Positions 51,018 to 60,282 of a stretch of DNA of 64,000 bases are shown here, piece by piece (position 1 is the stretch's first letter; each line of letters begins with the position of its first letter). A model generated the notes under the pieces. The model saw only the letters and a list, made by a program, of their open reading frames with translations. It made no database searches and was not told where the DNA came from. Source of the stretch: Gemmatimonas sp. (lineage in GTDB: Bacteria > Gemmatimonadota > Gemmatimonadetes > Gemmatimonadales > Gemmatimonadaceae). Position numbers and translations under genes: made by a program. The DNA is taken from assembly GCF_031426495.1 (NCBI RefSeq), contig NZ_JANPLK010000042.1:29396-93395 (forward strand), in the 5' to 3' direction.

Positions 51018-52691
51018 ATGGCGAACCTGAAGTACCGCATCCTGCTCATCGTGGGACTCTTCGCGGCCTCCGCGTGGGCCCTCTTTCCGCGCACCGTTGT
51101 CGAACGGGTGAAGCGCGATGGCGTTTTCGTTTACGACACCGTGCGTCGCGTGCCGCTCAAGCGAGGTCTCGACCTCCAGGGCGGTATGCACCTGACGCTC
51201 GAGGTCGACGAGTCCAAGCAGGCGGTCGCGAACAAGTCCGAGGCGCTCGATCGTGCACTCAAGGTAGTGCGCCAGCGCATTGACGAGTTCGGCGTGTCCG
51301 AACCCGTAGTGCAGAAGGCCGGCAACGAGCGCATCATCGTGGAACTCCCCGGCATCGACGACGCGGAACGCGCGCAGGACGTTGTGCAGAAGTCGGCGTT
51401 TCTTGAGTTCCAGATTACCGATAAGACGCAGGCGTTTGAGAAGGTGATGCCGCGCTTCGACGAGATCGCCAAGAACGCAGGGCTCTCGGCAGCATCCGAA
51501 GCGAAGGCTGCTGGCGACACCGCCAAGAAGGGCGGCGCCACCTCGTTGCTCACGCAGCAGTCTGATTCCTCCAAGGACTCCACGGGAAAGGCGATTGCGT
51601 CCACGGGTGCCGATTCGACGGCCAAGACACCGGCCGTCGTGATCGGCGGTTTGTTTAGCACCAACGTGCAGCCCGGCCAAATCCCGGGTCAGTACATCGT
51701 GCCGGAGGCGTCGTACGCCGCCATCGAGCGTGCACTCTCCTTGCCGGCGATTCAGGGGGCCATGCCTCCGGGCAAGGTGATGCGCTGGGGCGTTGATTCG
51801 CTCGTCTCCGGCACCCAGCGTTTCTTTGCGCTGTACGTGCTCGACTCGCGTCCGATCATCACGGGTGAAGTGCTCACCGACGCGCGTCCGTCCACCGATC
51901 CGGTGGAAGGAAACGTCGTGCAGTTCACGCTGAACAACGAAGGCGCCCGTCGCTTCAAGGTCGAGACCGGCAAGCATGTGAGGGACAACATGGCCATCGT
52001 GCTCGACCAGCGCGTCGTGACGGCGCCGGTGCTCAACAGCGCGATCGGCCGCAACGGTCAGATTACGCTTGGCGGCGGAACGCTGCAGGCCGCACAGGAT
52101 CTCGCGCTCGTGTTGCGTGCTGGTGCGTTGCCGGTGCCGCTCAAGGTGGCCGAAGTCCGCAGCATCGGTGCCAGCCTCGGTGCCGACTCGATCAACAAGG
52201 GTGCGCTTGCACTCGCCGTCGCGTTCCTGCTTATCGTCGTCATTATGATCGGCTACTACCGATTTGCCGGCATGCTGGCGGTCGCGGCGCTGCTGCTCTA
52301 CCTCGTGTACACGCTCGCGGTGTTGGCCGGCTTCCATGCAGTGCTCACCTTGCCTGGACTTGCCGGCTTCGTGCTCTCCATCGGTATCGCCGTCGACGCC
52401 AACGTGCTGATCTTCGAGCGCATCCGTGAGGAGCTCGATCACGGCAAGTCCAACCGACTCGCGATCGACGAAGGCTTTCGCCACGCACTGAGCGCCATCA
52501 TCGACACTTCGGCGACTACGATTCTGTCTGGCATGGTGCTGTATCAGTATGGCACGGGACCGGTGCGCGGCTTTGCCGTCACGCTTATCGCGGGCCTCGT
52601 GGCCTCGCTGTTCACGTCGATCTTCGTGAGCAAGACCTTCTTCATGATCTGGCTCAGCCGTACGCGCGGCAACCAGACGCTGAGCATCTGA
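51018..52691 (+). CDS. secD: Protein translocase subunit SecD
   Basis: SecD works with SecF and proton flow to pull proteins through SecYEG. The 557-residue membrane protein has one N-terminal span, a large periplasmic P1 region and five C-terminal spans. The GIAVDANVLIFERIREEL motif lies in the conserved fourth-span region. A low-complexity Ser/Thr/Lys/Asp insertion (about 160-215) interrupts the periplasmic domain. secF follows 7 bp later. Confidence 0.96.
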   Translation: MANLKYRILLIVGLFAASAWALFPRTVVERVKRDGVFVYDTVRRVPLKRGLDLQGGMHLTLEVDESKQAVANKSEALDRALKVVRQRIDEFGVSEPVVQKAGNERIIVELPGIDDAERAQDVVQKSAFLEFQITDKTQAFEKVMPRFDEIAKNAGLSAASEAKAAGDTAKKGGATSLLTQQSDSSKDSTGKAIASTGADSTAKTPAVVIGGLFSTNVQPGQIPGQYIVPEASYAAIERALSLPAIQGAMPPGKVMRWGVDSLVSGTQRFFALYVLDSRPIITGEVLTDARPSTDPVEGNVVQFTLNNEGARRFKVETGKHVRDNMAIVLDQRVVTAPVLNSAIGRNGQITLGGGTLQAAQDLALVLRAGALPVPLKVAEVRSIGASLGADSINKGALALAVAFLLIVVIMIGYYRFAGMLAVAALLLYLVYTLAVLAGFHAVLTLPGLAGFVLSIGIAVDANVLIFERIREELDHGKSNRLAIDEGFRHALSAIIDTSATTILSGMVLYQYGTGPVRGFAVTLIAGLVASLFTSIFVSKTFFMIWLSRTRGNQTLSI

Positions 52692-52698
52692 GGACGCC

Positions 52699-53709
52699 AT
52701 GCTGCGAATCTTTCACAACACCAAGTATGAGTTCGTCAAGCATTGGCGCATCGCCGCCGGCCTCACGGTCGCGTTCATCGTGGCAGGTCTCGTCACCTTC
52801 GGGATCACCGGTGGCGTGAAGTACAGCATCGACTTCACGGGCGGAACGCTCATGCAGGTCCAGTTCAAGCAGGCACCGGATGTTGCCGTAGTGAGGAGCA
52901 CGCTCGACAAGGCAGGCATCGCGGGAAGCGAAATCCAGCAGTACGGCACAGCGACGGAGTACACCATTCGCGCTCGTGACGAGAAGCAGGTGGAAGCACA
53001 GGATGCCGGCGCCGAAGGTATTTCGAAGTTGATCGCAGCAGCCCTGGAGCAGCAGTTCGGCGCAGGGAACGTCACGATTGTGCGCACCGAGGCGGTTGGA
53101 CCAAAGGTCGGCAGTGAACTGCGCTCTGGCGCGTTCACGGCGATGCTGATCGCGTCGTTGTTCACCCTCATGTATCTCGCGATCCGCTTCGACTGGCGCT
53201 TCGGTGCGGCGGCCGTGCTCTCCACCGCGCACGATATTCTGCTCACGATGGCGTTCATCAAGATGTTCAACATCGAGGTGTCGCTTACCGTGGTCGCGGC
53301 CATTCTCACGCTGCTTGGGTACTCGGCCAACGACACGATTATCATTTTTGACCGTGTTCGCGAAGATCTGAAGAAGCGGGCGAAGGGCGAGTCGCTCTCA
53401 CAGGTGCTCGACCGCGCGATCAACGAGACGTTGCCTCGTTCCGTCATGACGCACGCCACCGTGCTGGCGTCCACGCTGGCGCTGCTGTTCATCGCCGGCG
53501 AGATCATCCGACCGTTCGCGTGGGTCATGACGTTCGGCGTATTTGTCGCCACCTTCTCCTCGATCTACGTCGCCGGTCCGTTTCTGATCTGGATTGAGTC
53601 GAAGTATCCGCGCACCACATCCGACTCCACGAGCCGGGCCGTCAACGCGGGTAACGACAACTCGGGCGACAAGAGTGCGCGGAAGGCGGAGCGTCTCGCC
53701 TCGCGTTAA
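52699..53709 (+). CDS. secF: Protein translocase subunit SecF
   Basis: SecF is the partner of SecD. The 336-residue protein has the N-terminal span and SIDFTGGTLMQVQF periplasmic entry. Five C-terminal spans follow, containing the conserved TLLGYSANDTIIIFDRVRED motif, and the tail is Lys/Arg/Ser-rich. It is 7 bp after secD and 5 bp before tatD. Confidence 0.96.
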   Translation: MLRIFHNTKYEFVKHWRIAAGLTVAFIVAGLVTFGITGGVKYSIDFTGGTLMQVQFKQAPDVAVVRSTLDKAGIAGSEIQQYGTATEYTIRARDEKQVEAQDAGAEGISKLIAAALEQQFGAGNVTIVRTEAVGPKVGSELRSGAFTAMLIASLFTLMYLAIRFDWRFGAAAVLSTAHDILLTMAFIKMFNIEVSLTVVAAILTLLGYSANDTIIIFDRVREDLKKRAKGESLSQVLDRAINETLPRSVMTHATVLASTLALLFIAGEIIRPFAWVMTFGVFVATFSSIYVAGPFLIWIESKYPRTTSDSTSRAVNAGNDNSGDKSARKAERLASR

Positions 53710-53714
53710 CGCGC

Positions 53715-54536
53715 ATGATCGTCTTTTCCGATAGTCATGTACATCTGGCCGATCCCGCGTTCGCTGATGAAGCGGACGCGGTGATCCAGCGGGCCCGCGC
53801 AGTAGGTGCGCGGGCCCTTGTCTGTATTGGTGAGTCAGCTGCCACCGCGCTGCGGGCCCGGCGTCTGGCCGAGCGCCATGCGGGCTTTGTCTTCTTCACC
53901 GCTGGCGTCCATCCCCACGATGCTGCGGGCTGGGACGATGCCACCGATGCGCCCGCCATTCGTGATGCCGTCGCTCACGGAGCGGTCGCCGTCGGCGAGT
54001 GCGGCCTCGACACGCACTACGATCACGCACCGCGTGCACAACAGCGATACGCCCTCGACGCCCAACTCGCGCTCGCCGAGGAGTTGCACAAGCCGATCGT
54101 GTTGCATACCCGAGCGGCCGAGGCAGATACCGCCGAATTCCTGAAGCGGGCCGACGTCGCGCGCGTGCGGGGCGTGCTCCACTGCTACACCGGTTCGGCG
54201 GCGCTGGCGGAGGCCGCACTCTCCGTCGGATGGTTTGTTTCGTTCAGCGGCATCATCACGTTCAAGAGCTGGACTGACGACGCGTTGCTGCGGCTGGTCC
54301 CGAGCGACCGACTGCTCGTAGAGTCCGATGCGCCGTATCTTGCACCAGTGCCGCATCGTGGAAAGCGCAATGAGTCGGCGTTCGTGCCTCTGACGTTGGC
54401 CCGGTTGGCCGCCGTCCGGCAGCAGGATGTCGACGCTCTCGGTTGGCAAACGCTGCGCAATACGAAAGTACTGTTCGACCTGCCTGATGCCGTGGTAGCT
54501 GCCGAGCCCACCGCGACCTCGCTCGCTCATTCTTGA
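53715..54536 (+). CDS. tatD: TatD family hydrolase (metal-dependent DNase)
   Basis: TatD proteins are TIM-barrel metallo-hydrolases with DNase/exonuclease activity. The 273-residue protein has FSDSHVHLADPAF, AVGECGLDTHYD, PIVLHTRAAE, LHCYTGSA and LVESDAPYLAPVPHRGK, all metal-site motifs. It lies directly after secF and overlaps or abuts ridA. Confidence 0.92.
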   Translation: MIVFSDSHVHLADPAFADEADAVIQRARAVGARALVCIGESAATALRARRLAERHAGFVFFTAGVHPHDAAGWDDATDAPAIRDAVAHGAVAVGECGLDTHYDHAPRAQQRYALDAQLALAEELHKPIVLHTRAAEADTAEFLKRADVARVRGVLHCYTGSAALAEAALSVGWFVSFSGIITFKSWTDDALLRLVPSDRLLVESDAPYLAPVPHRGKRNESAFVPLTLARLAAVRQQDVDALGWQTLRNTKVLFDLPDAVVAAEPTATSLAHS

Positions 54537-54559
54537 TCACCTTCCAGCGCATCACCGAC

Positions 54560-54949
54560 ATGCCCATCGAGACCCTGCACACCGACCACGCACCGAAAGC
54601 GATCGGCCCCTACGCGCAGGCGGTTCGCGCCAATGGTTTCCTCTTTACGGCTGGTCAGATCCCGCTCGATCCCGTTTCGATGGAAATCGAGACCGGTGAC
54701 GTGAGTGCGCAGACGGAGCGCGTACTCTCGAATCTGTCCGCCGTGTTGAACGAGGCCGGCGTGACCTGGAGCGACGTGGTAAAGACCACCGTCTTCCTGA
54801 AGTCCATGGACGACTTCGTCGCGATGAATACGGTGTACGCGCGCGTACTCGGCGACGCCCGTCCGGCGCGCTCCACGGTGGCCGTGGCCGGGCTCCCTCG
54901 AAACGTGAGCGTCGAGATCGAGCTCGTCGCGGCTCTCCCCGCGCGCTGA
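54560..54949 (+). CDS. ridA: RidA family reactive intermediate deaminase
   Basis: RidA hydrolyses reactive enamine/imine intermediates made by PLP enzymes. The 129-residue protein shows APKAIGPYAQAVRANGFLFTAGQIPLDP and the conserved Arg in DARPARSTVAVAGLPRNVSVEIELVA. ATG 54560 gives the normal length; a TTG at 54533 overlapping tatD would add nine residues. Confidence 0.93.
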   Translation: MPIETLHTDHAPKAIGPYAQAVRANGFLFTAGQIPLDPVSMEIETGDVSAQTERVLSNLSAVLNEAGVTWSDVVKTTVFLKSMDDFVAMNTVYARVLGDARPARSTVAVAGLPRNVSVEIELVAALPAR

Positions 54950-54963
54950 GGAGTATCAGAGAC

Positions 54964-55560
54964 ATGCTTCGCCTAGTTCCGCGCGCGCTGTTGGTACTGG
55001 CGCTAGTGGCGCCTGTTGGCGCGCCGCTGGTGGCGCAGCAGCGCGACTCGGTGACGGCGAAGCCGGTTCCCGCGCCGATCATCAAGCCGGCGGCTCCGGT
55101 CTCCCCGCTCACCCAGCGTGGCCGATTTACACCACCGCTCACGCCGAAGCGGGCGTTCCTCTACTCGTCGCTGTTGCCTGGCTTCGGGCAATCGCGCTTG
55201 GATCGCGGGACGTCCGGGGCGCTGTTCGCCAGCATCGAACTCGCGGCGATTGTGATGATGCGCCGCAGTCAGATGGATCTGAGGGAAGCGCGTCGATTCC
55301 AGATCGACACCTTGCCCGGCCAGTACCTGGTCTCTGGCGATTCAGTCGTCAAGAATGGGATCTTTACGAACGGATTCACGCGTGATCTGGTGCGAACGCG
55401 ACGCCTGCACGTGGAAGATTGGATCGCCGTCGTCGCCTTCAATCACCTCTTTGCCGGCGCTGATGCGTTCGTCTCGGCGCAGCTGTGGGACGTGCCGCTC
55501 GAGCTGTCGGCGTATCCGCGCCCATCGGGCGCCGTGTTCGCTGCCACCATTCGATTCTGA
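54964..55560 (+). CDS. Secreted or envelope protein of unknown function
   Basis: The 198-residue product has a signal peptide (about 1-24, ending APLVAQQ), a Pro/Lys-rich stretch and a FLYSSLLPGFGQSRLDRG turn. Membrane-like helices follow (ALFASIELAAIVMM and WIAVVAFNHLFAGADAFVSA). The GFGQ turn recalls DUF5683-type proteins of Bacteroidota, a tentative likeness. It is 14 bp after ridA and ends 2 bp before murI. Confidence 0.6.
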   Translation: MLRLVPRALLVLALVAPVGAPLVAQQRDSVTAKPVPAPIIKPAAPVSPLTQRGRFTPPLTPKRAFLYSSLLPGFGQSRLDRGTSGALFASIELAAIVMMRRSQMDLREARRFQIDTLPGQYLVSGDSVVKNGIFTNGFTRDLVRTRRLHVEDWIAVVAFNHLFAGADAFVSAQLWDVPLELSAYPRPSGAVFAATIRF

Positions 55561-55562
55561 GC

Positions 55563-56387
55563 ATGATGCAGGCATCGCGCGGGGCGTCGATCGGGATGTT
55601 CGATTCTGGCCTTGGTGGTCTCACCGTCGCCAACGCCCTCATGCGGCGGCTGCCAGCGGAATCGCTACTCTATTTCGGCGACACCGCTCGCGTTCCGTAC
55701 GGTCCCAAGAGTCCGGACACCGTACGACGCTACGCGTTACAGATTGGCGAGTGGCTGGTGCAGGAAGGCGTAAAATGCGTCGTCGTCGCGTGCAACACGG
55801 CCACCGCCCACGCCCTCGACGCGCTCCAGTCGACGCTGTCGGTCCCGGTCATTGGTGTTGTCGAACCGGGCGCTCGGGCCGCCGTGCGCGCGAGCCGCGG
55901 TGGACCAATCGGTGTCATCGGCACTAGCGGAACGATTGCGTCCGGTGCCTACACGAGGGCGATTCACCGGCAGTCACCAGACATCGACGTACGGGCCGAG
56001 GCGTGTCCGCTCTTCGTACCGCTGGTGGAAGAGGGTTGGATCGATCACCTCTCCACTCGACTGATTGCCCACGACTATCTGGCGCCAATGCGTGAGGCGC
56101 GGGTCGACACACTGGTGCTTGGCTGTACGCACTATCCGTTGCTGGCACCGGTCATCGCTGCCGAGATGGGGCCTGAGGTCCGGCTCATTGACAGCGCGGA
56201 AGAAACGGCGGCCGAAGTGGAACGCATCCTCGCCGAGCGCGGGCTGCTGCAGCACACGTCGGGCGAGCATGGGCGGGAACCGACACACCGTTTTGTCGCC
56301 TCAGACGCGCCGCAGCACTTCCTCGCGCTCGGCGGTCGCTTCCTCGATGTTCCGCTCACCGCTGTGGAGTACCACGTCTTCACCTGA
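55563..56387 (+). CDS. murI: Glutamate racemase
   Basis: MurI makes D-glutamate for peptidoglycan. The 274-residue enzyme has GMFDSGLGGLTVANAL, FGDTARVPYGPKS, the catalytic VVACNTATAHAL and the second Cys in LVLGCTHYPLLAPVI. ATG 55563 is the family start; the frame upstream shadows the preceding gene. Its last 87 bp are overlapped on the other strand by the LpxH-like gene. Confidence 0.95.
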   Translation: MMQASRGASIGMFDSGLGGLTVANALMRRLPAESLLYFGDTARVPYGPKSPDTVRRYALQIGEWLVQEGVKCVVVACNTATAHALDALQSTLSVPVIGVVEPGARAAVRASRGGPIGVIGTSGTIASGAYTRAIHRQSPDIDVRAEACPLFVPLVEEGWIDHLSTRLIAHDYLAPMREARVDTLVLGCTHYPLLAPVIAAEMGPEVRLIDSAEETAAEVERILAERGLLQHTSGEHGREPTHRFVASDAPQHFLALGGRFLDVPLTAVEYHVFT

Positions 56388-57104
56388 GTCGCGCCACGCG
56401 CGCAACGAGATCCGATCGCTCTCGATGAGCAGATACTGTTGGTCGAGATACCACGCACCCGCGTTCGCATACCATCCGGCCCCGGCGCGCCGCAACATCG
56501 GCACGTGCGAGTGGCCGTGGATCACCAGGTTCGGACCGTCGGGCGCCGACAGCGAACGCGTGCCGACCGCAAGCAGGCCCCGACCTTCATCGCCCGCGCG
56601 CCGTGTTCGGCTCGTATGCGAAGAAGCGAGCGCAACACGCGACGCGAGATTCGGATGCAATAAGCCGAAGGCCCGGATCGCCAACGAATGGCGAAGGACC
56701 CGGCGGAGGCGGCGATACGGCGCGTCCTCCACCTCGCGCAGCCCATCCCCGTGGACGAGCTCGGCCCGCCAGGGCCCGATCGACCCAGCCCAGGGGTGCA
56801 GGGTGTACTGTGCGCCCGTTTCGGCCATGAGCTCGTCGCCGCCCCAGCAATCATGATTGCCGCCGATCCATAACACCGGAATTCCGGCGTCGTGGAGATC
56901 GGCCAGCGCCGCCAGCACCCGGAATCCCGTGCGAGGCATGGCGTGACGCCAGGCGAACCAGAAATCGAAGAGGTCGCCCATGATCACCAGCGAGCGGGCG
57001 CGCGACGGCACGTCACGCAGCAACCGCAGCAGAGCACGCTCAGCGTCCTTCGAAGCAACGCCGAGGTGTGCGTCGCCGAGAACCAGTGTCGGAGTGTTGA
57101 GCAC
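56301..57104 (-). CDS. UDP-2,3-diacylglucosamine diphosphatase, LpxH-like
   Basis: LpxH-type calcineurin phosphoesterases hydrolyse UDP-diacylglucosamine in lipid A synthesis. The 267-residue protein shows LGDAHLG, IMGDLFDFWFAWR, WIGGNHDCWGG, ELVHGDGL and VIHGHSHVPM, the dimetal motifs, with the FDFW segment typical of LpxH. It is alone on the minus strand; its last 87 bp run antisense to the end of murI. Confidence 0.82.
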   Translation of the reverse strand: MLNTPTLVLGDAHLGVASKDAERALLRLLRDVPSRARSLVIMGDLFDFWFAWRHAMPRTGFRVLAALADLHDAGIPVLWIGGNHDCWGGDELMAETGAQYTLHPWAGSIGPWRAELVHGDGLREVEDAPYRRLRRVLRHSLAIRAFGLLHPNLASRVALASSHTSRTRRAGDEGRGLLAVGTRSLSAPDGPNLVIHGHSHVPMLRRAGAGWYANAGAWYLDQQYLLIESDRISLRAWRDSGEDVVLHSGERNIEEATAEREEVLRRV

Positions 57105-57237
57105 GATGGCAGTCTAACCAGTCCGGGACGGGGCCACAAACGCACGGGGCCGCCGCTTGCCCACAGCGCTTGGCTGTCGGTCGGGGCAGGGACATCTTCC
57201 TCATTCCCTCTTTCGCCGGCGATCGCCGGTGTCCCCA

Positions 57238-57675
57238 ATGGCTGCCATGGTGTCCGAAACGATTTCCGAACTGCGGGTGCGATACGCGGAAACCGACCAG
57301 ATGGGGGTCGTGTATCACGCCAACTATCTCGTGTGGTGCGAACTTGGCCGGACTGACTTCATACGCGCACTGGGAAAGTCGTACGCCGAACTCGAACGCG
57401 ATGGTGTGCTCTTGGCCGTTTCCGACGTGACCATGCGCTTTCACGCGTCCGCGCGATATGACGATCCGATCCGGGTGCATACGCGGCTCACGTCAGCGGG
57501 GTCGCGCGGACTTGCCTTCGCGTATCGCGTGATGCGTGCCGACACGGACACCCTGCTGGTGTCCGCGACCACCGCGCTGGTCTCCATCGACAAGACCGGG
57601 CGCTTGGCGGCGATGCCGCGTGACGTGCGCGCCGTACTCGAGGCGGCGGTCATGCCGGCAGGCCATGCGCGGTAA
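57238..57675 (+). CDS. YbgC/4HBT family acyl-CoA thioesterase
   Basis: This hotdog-fold thioesterase has the family motif VRYAETDQMGVVYHANYLVWCELGR with the catalytic Asp. YbgC members hydrolyse short or medium acyl-CoA and often associate with envelope loci. The 145-residue length fits; ATG 57247 three codons later is an alternative. It overlaps the next gene by 11 bp. Confidence 0.85.
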   Translation: MAAMVSETISELRVRYAETDQMGVVYHANYLVWCELGRTDFIRALGKSYAELERDGVLLAVSDVTMRFHASARYDDPIRVHTRLTSAGSRGLAFAYRVMRADTDTLLVSATTALVSIDKTGRLAAMPRDVRAVLEAAVMPAGHAR

Positions 57676-59545
57676 TCGCACCCTCGATCGGCGACGGATC
57701 GTCGCCCTCATCGCCGGCGCCGGCATGACGGCCGCCGGGTGTGCAAGCACCAACGCCGGTGCCCGTACTGGTCTCGGCCCGCGTGCCGCGCGCATGACCG
57801 CGCTCGACGTGCGACACGATGCGCAGCTCATGGCGATGCTCGATGTCCGTCGGGCCGATACGCTGCTCGTCGACACGTTGCTGATAGACGGCGACCCCGA
57901 TCGCCGGGCTCGCACGGCCCTCGCGATCGGGCAGCTGCGAATGCGAGCTCGATTCCCGCACCTGCGTCGGTTGCTCACCGATGGTGACACACTCATCGCG
58001 GCGAACGCGGCCTACGCGCTCGGCGTGGCGAAAGATACGCAGGCCGTCGCGGCGCTGGCGCGTGCGATTGGCGGTGCCCCGGATCCGGTGGCGCGCGAGG
58101 CGGCGTGGGCGCTCGGTGAGATCGGCGAACCGTCCCGTACCGTGCTGTCCGTGGCCTTGGGCGACGGACTCGCCGCGCCATTGCGTGGGAGCTCCGCGTC
58201 GTTGCGCAGCGCGCCGGTCCGTGCGGCGCTAGTCCTCGCCACGGTGAAGCTGCGTCCCGCGCCGATTACACTCGTTGTGCCGTGGCTCGCCGATACGTCG
58301 GCGCAGGTCGTGCGTTCCGCATCGTACGTCATCGGACGACTGCGGGCGCCAGCCGGCGTGCGCGCCTTGCTCGCGGTGCGAAGCCATCCTGATGATGAAG
58401 TCCGACAGTATGTCGCTCGTGCATTGACGCGCACTACCGTCGGAGACTCGCTCGCCGTGCTGGCCCGTGAGGCACTGAGCGCGTTCCAGCGGGACGCCGA
58501 CTGGCGAGTGCGGGCCAATGCGGCGGGAAGCGTCTCCACGTTTGGTACGTCGGTGCTCGATGCGGTACAGATCGGATTGGCCGACTCGGTCGCCAACGTG
58601 CGCGTCGCCGCCACCGATAGTCTGTCCGTCGTCTTCGGCCGCGACACGGTCAGATGGCGTCGCGTGTGGGAGCGCGACACGCTGCTCGCGGTTCGTCGAT
58701 TGATGCTCGCGCACGTGCGACGCAATGCACTGACGCTCTTCGATGCCGAGGTCGCGACCTGGGAACAGCACGCGGATTGGCGATACCGCATGGCGGCGCT
58801 CGAGCACCGCCCGCGCGCCGCGGACGCGGACCGCGTACTCGCGGCCGAAGCGTTCATGGCCGATGCCGATCCCCGTATTCGCAGTGCCGCACTGCAGCGT
58901 GTTGGCAATTCCGTCGATGGCAGCCTGTCGGAGCGCATGCGCGTGCTGGCGGAACGGGCCAGCACCGATCGCGATTCAATCGTCCGAGTCATTGGCCAGC
59001 GACTGCTGTCCCCACGGGACACCACGGCACGTGCGCCACGGCGCGTAGTGGCGGATTCACTCGTGGCGCGACCACTGGCGGAGTACGAGCGCCTGGTCCG
59101 CCAGTGGGGCGCGGCGGGCAGCCGTCAGCCTGTCGCCGTGATCGAGACGGATCATGGCGTGGTCACCCTGCAGCTCTTCGGGCGCGAGGCGCCATTGGTG
59201 GTCGAGTCGTTTGTCCGGCTGGCGAAGGCGGGGTTCTACCGGAACACCGTCTTTCATCGCGTGGTACCCAACTTCGTGGTGCAGGACGGCGATCCGCGCG
59301 GAGACGGCACGGGTGGCCCCGGGTTCTCACTTCGCGAAAGCTTCTCCCGACAGCGTCACCAACGGGGGTGCCTCGGGCTCGCGACGTCGGGTCCCGATAC
59401 CGGCGGAAGCCAGTATTACCTCTGTCACTCCAGTCAGCCGCATCTCGACGGCGCGTATACGGTGTTCGGAACGGTGCTGTCCGGATTCGATGTCATGGAT
59501 CGCATCGTGCAAGGTGATCGCATGGTGCGCATCCGCATTCAGTGA
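57665..59545 (+). CDS. Lipoprotein with HEAT repeats and C-terminal cyclophilin-type peptidyl-prolyl isomerase
   Basis: The 626-residue protein has a lipoprotein signal with TAAGC (Cys26), then about 440 residues of HEAT-like helical pairs (such as REAAWALGEIGEPS). The C-terminal cyclophilin domain (about 488-626) keeps VFHRVVPNFVVQDGDPRGDGTGG, the GSQYYLCHS Gln and PHLDGAYTVFG His. It would sit at the periplasmic face of a membrane and fold exported proteins; the HEAT part would provide docking. The function is inferred from domains. The ATG lies inside the thioesterase end (11-bp overlap), and the stop overlaps a candidate GTG of the next gene. Confidence 0.82.
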   Translation: MRGNRTLDRRRIVALIAGAGMTAAGCASTNAGARTGLGPRAARMTALDVRHDAQLMAMLDVRRADTLLVDTLLIDGDPDRRARTALAIGQLRMRARFPHLRRLLTDGDTLIAANAAYALGVAKDTQAVAALARAIGGAPDPVAREAAWALGEIGEPSRTVLSVALGDGLAAPLRGSSASLRSAPVRAALVLATVKLRPAPITLVVPWLADTSAQVVRSASYVIGRLRAPAGVRALLAVRSHPDDEVRQYVARALTRTTVGDSLAVLAREALSAFQRDADWRVRANAAGSVSTFGTSVLDAVQIGLADSVANVRVAATDSLSVVFGRDTVRWRRVWERDTLLAVRRLMLAHVRRNALTLFDAEVATWEQHADWRYRMAALEHRPRAADADRVLAAEAFMADADPRIRSAALQRVGNSVDGSLSERMRVLAERASTDRDSIVRVIGQRLLSPRDTTARAPRRVVADSLVARPLAEYERLVRQWGAAGSRQPVAVIETDHGVVTLQLFGREAPLVVESFVRLAKAGFYRNTVFHRVVPNFVVQDGDPRGDGTGGPGFSLRESFSRQRHQRGCLGLATSGPDTGGSQYYLCHSSQPHLDGAYTVFGTVLSGFDVMDRIVQGDRMVRIRIQ

Positions 59546-59574
59546 TCCGCCCCACGCTTCGACGACACGACTTC

Positions 59575-60282
59575 ATGCCCGAACGAGCCCGATTCGCCAT
59601 ATGCTCCAGGACCGCCGCAGCGGGGATCGCCCTTGTCTCGGCGTTGCTCGTTTCCTGCGCTCCCGCGGCGCGTCCCCTCGTTGGATCACCGACCCGGGCC
59701 ATCCTGCCTCCGACGAACATGGCGGCCGGGTCGCAGATTCTCCGGTTCACGTGGACCTACAAGGACGAAACATTCGAGGCCAATGGTGACGGAGCGGTTC
59801 GGGCGCAGGCTCCCGATCGGGCGCGCCTGGATTTCTTTCTTAAGAACGGCATGGCTGGCGGCTATGCGATCCTGCTCGGCGACTCCCTGTTCGTTCCTGG
59901 CGTCGACCTGGTGAAGCGCCTTCTGCCGCCGGTGCCGCTGCTGTGGTCCAGTCTGGGCCGCCTCGCATTGCCGCCCAGTAGGGATACGACCGCCCGGATC
60001 GACGGCGACACGCTGCGTGCCGATCTGGGCGTACTGCGGGGACGCGATGCATCCGGGGCCGACGGTCGCGCGTGGCGCCTCGCCTTCGGCGGCACCACGC
60101 TCGCGCGGGTCGAACGGATTGAAGACGGCAAGGTCATCGAGTGGATGTCGCGTCGGCGCGGCGCCAACGGGCAGTGGCAACTGCAGTATGTTCATGAGCG
60201 AGGCAAGCGGCGTCTGGCCATTGCCGTGACCGATACCACGACTGTCGAGGGATTCGATGACGCCATCTGGCGCCGTCCGTAG
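59575..60282 (+). CDS. Lipoprotein, LolB/DUF4292-like
   Basis: The 235-residue product has a lipoprotein signal ending VSC (Cys28). The mature beta-rich part includes FTWTYKDETFEANGDGAVRAQAPDRARLDFFL, which recalls LolB and DUF4292 lipoprotein-carrier folds. A GTG at 59542 overlapping the previous stop would lengthen the n-region by 11 residues. Context (LPS assembly and PPIase lipoproteins) suits an outer-membrane role, but exact identity is not certain. It overlaps the next gene by 26 bp. Confidence 0.6.
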   Translation: MPERARFAICSRTAAAGIALVSALLVSCAPAARPLVGSPTRAILPPTNMAAGSQILRFTWTYKDETFEANGDGAVRAQAPDRARLDFFLKNGMAGGYAILLGDSLFVPGVDLVKRLLPPVPLLWSSLGRLALPPSRDTTARIDGDTLRADLGVLRGRDASGADGRAWRLAFGGTTLARVERIEDGKVIEWMSRRRGANGQWQLQYVHERGKRRLAIAVTDTTTVEGFDDAIWRRP

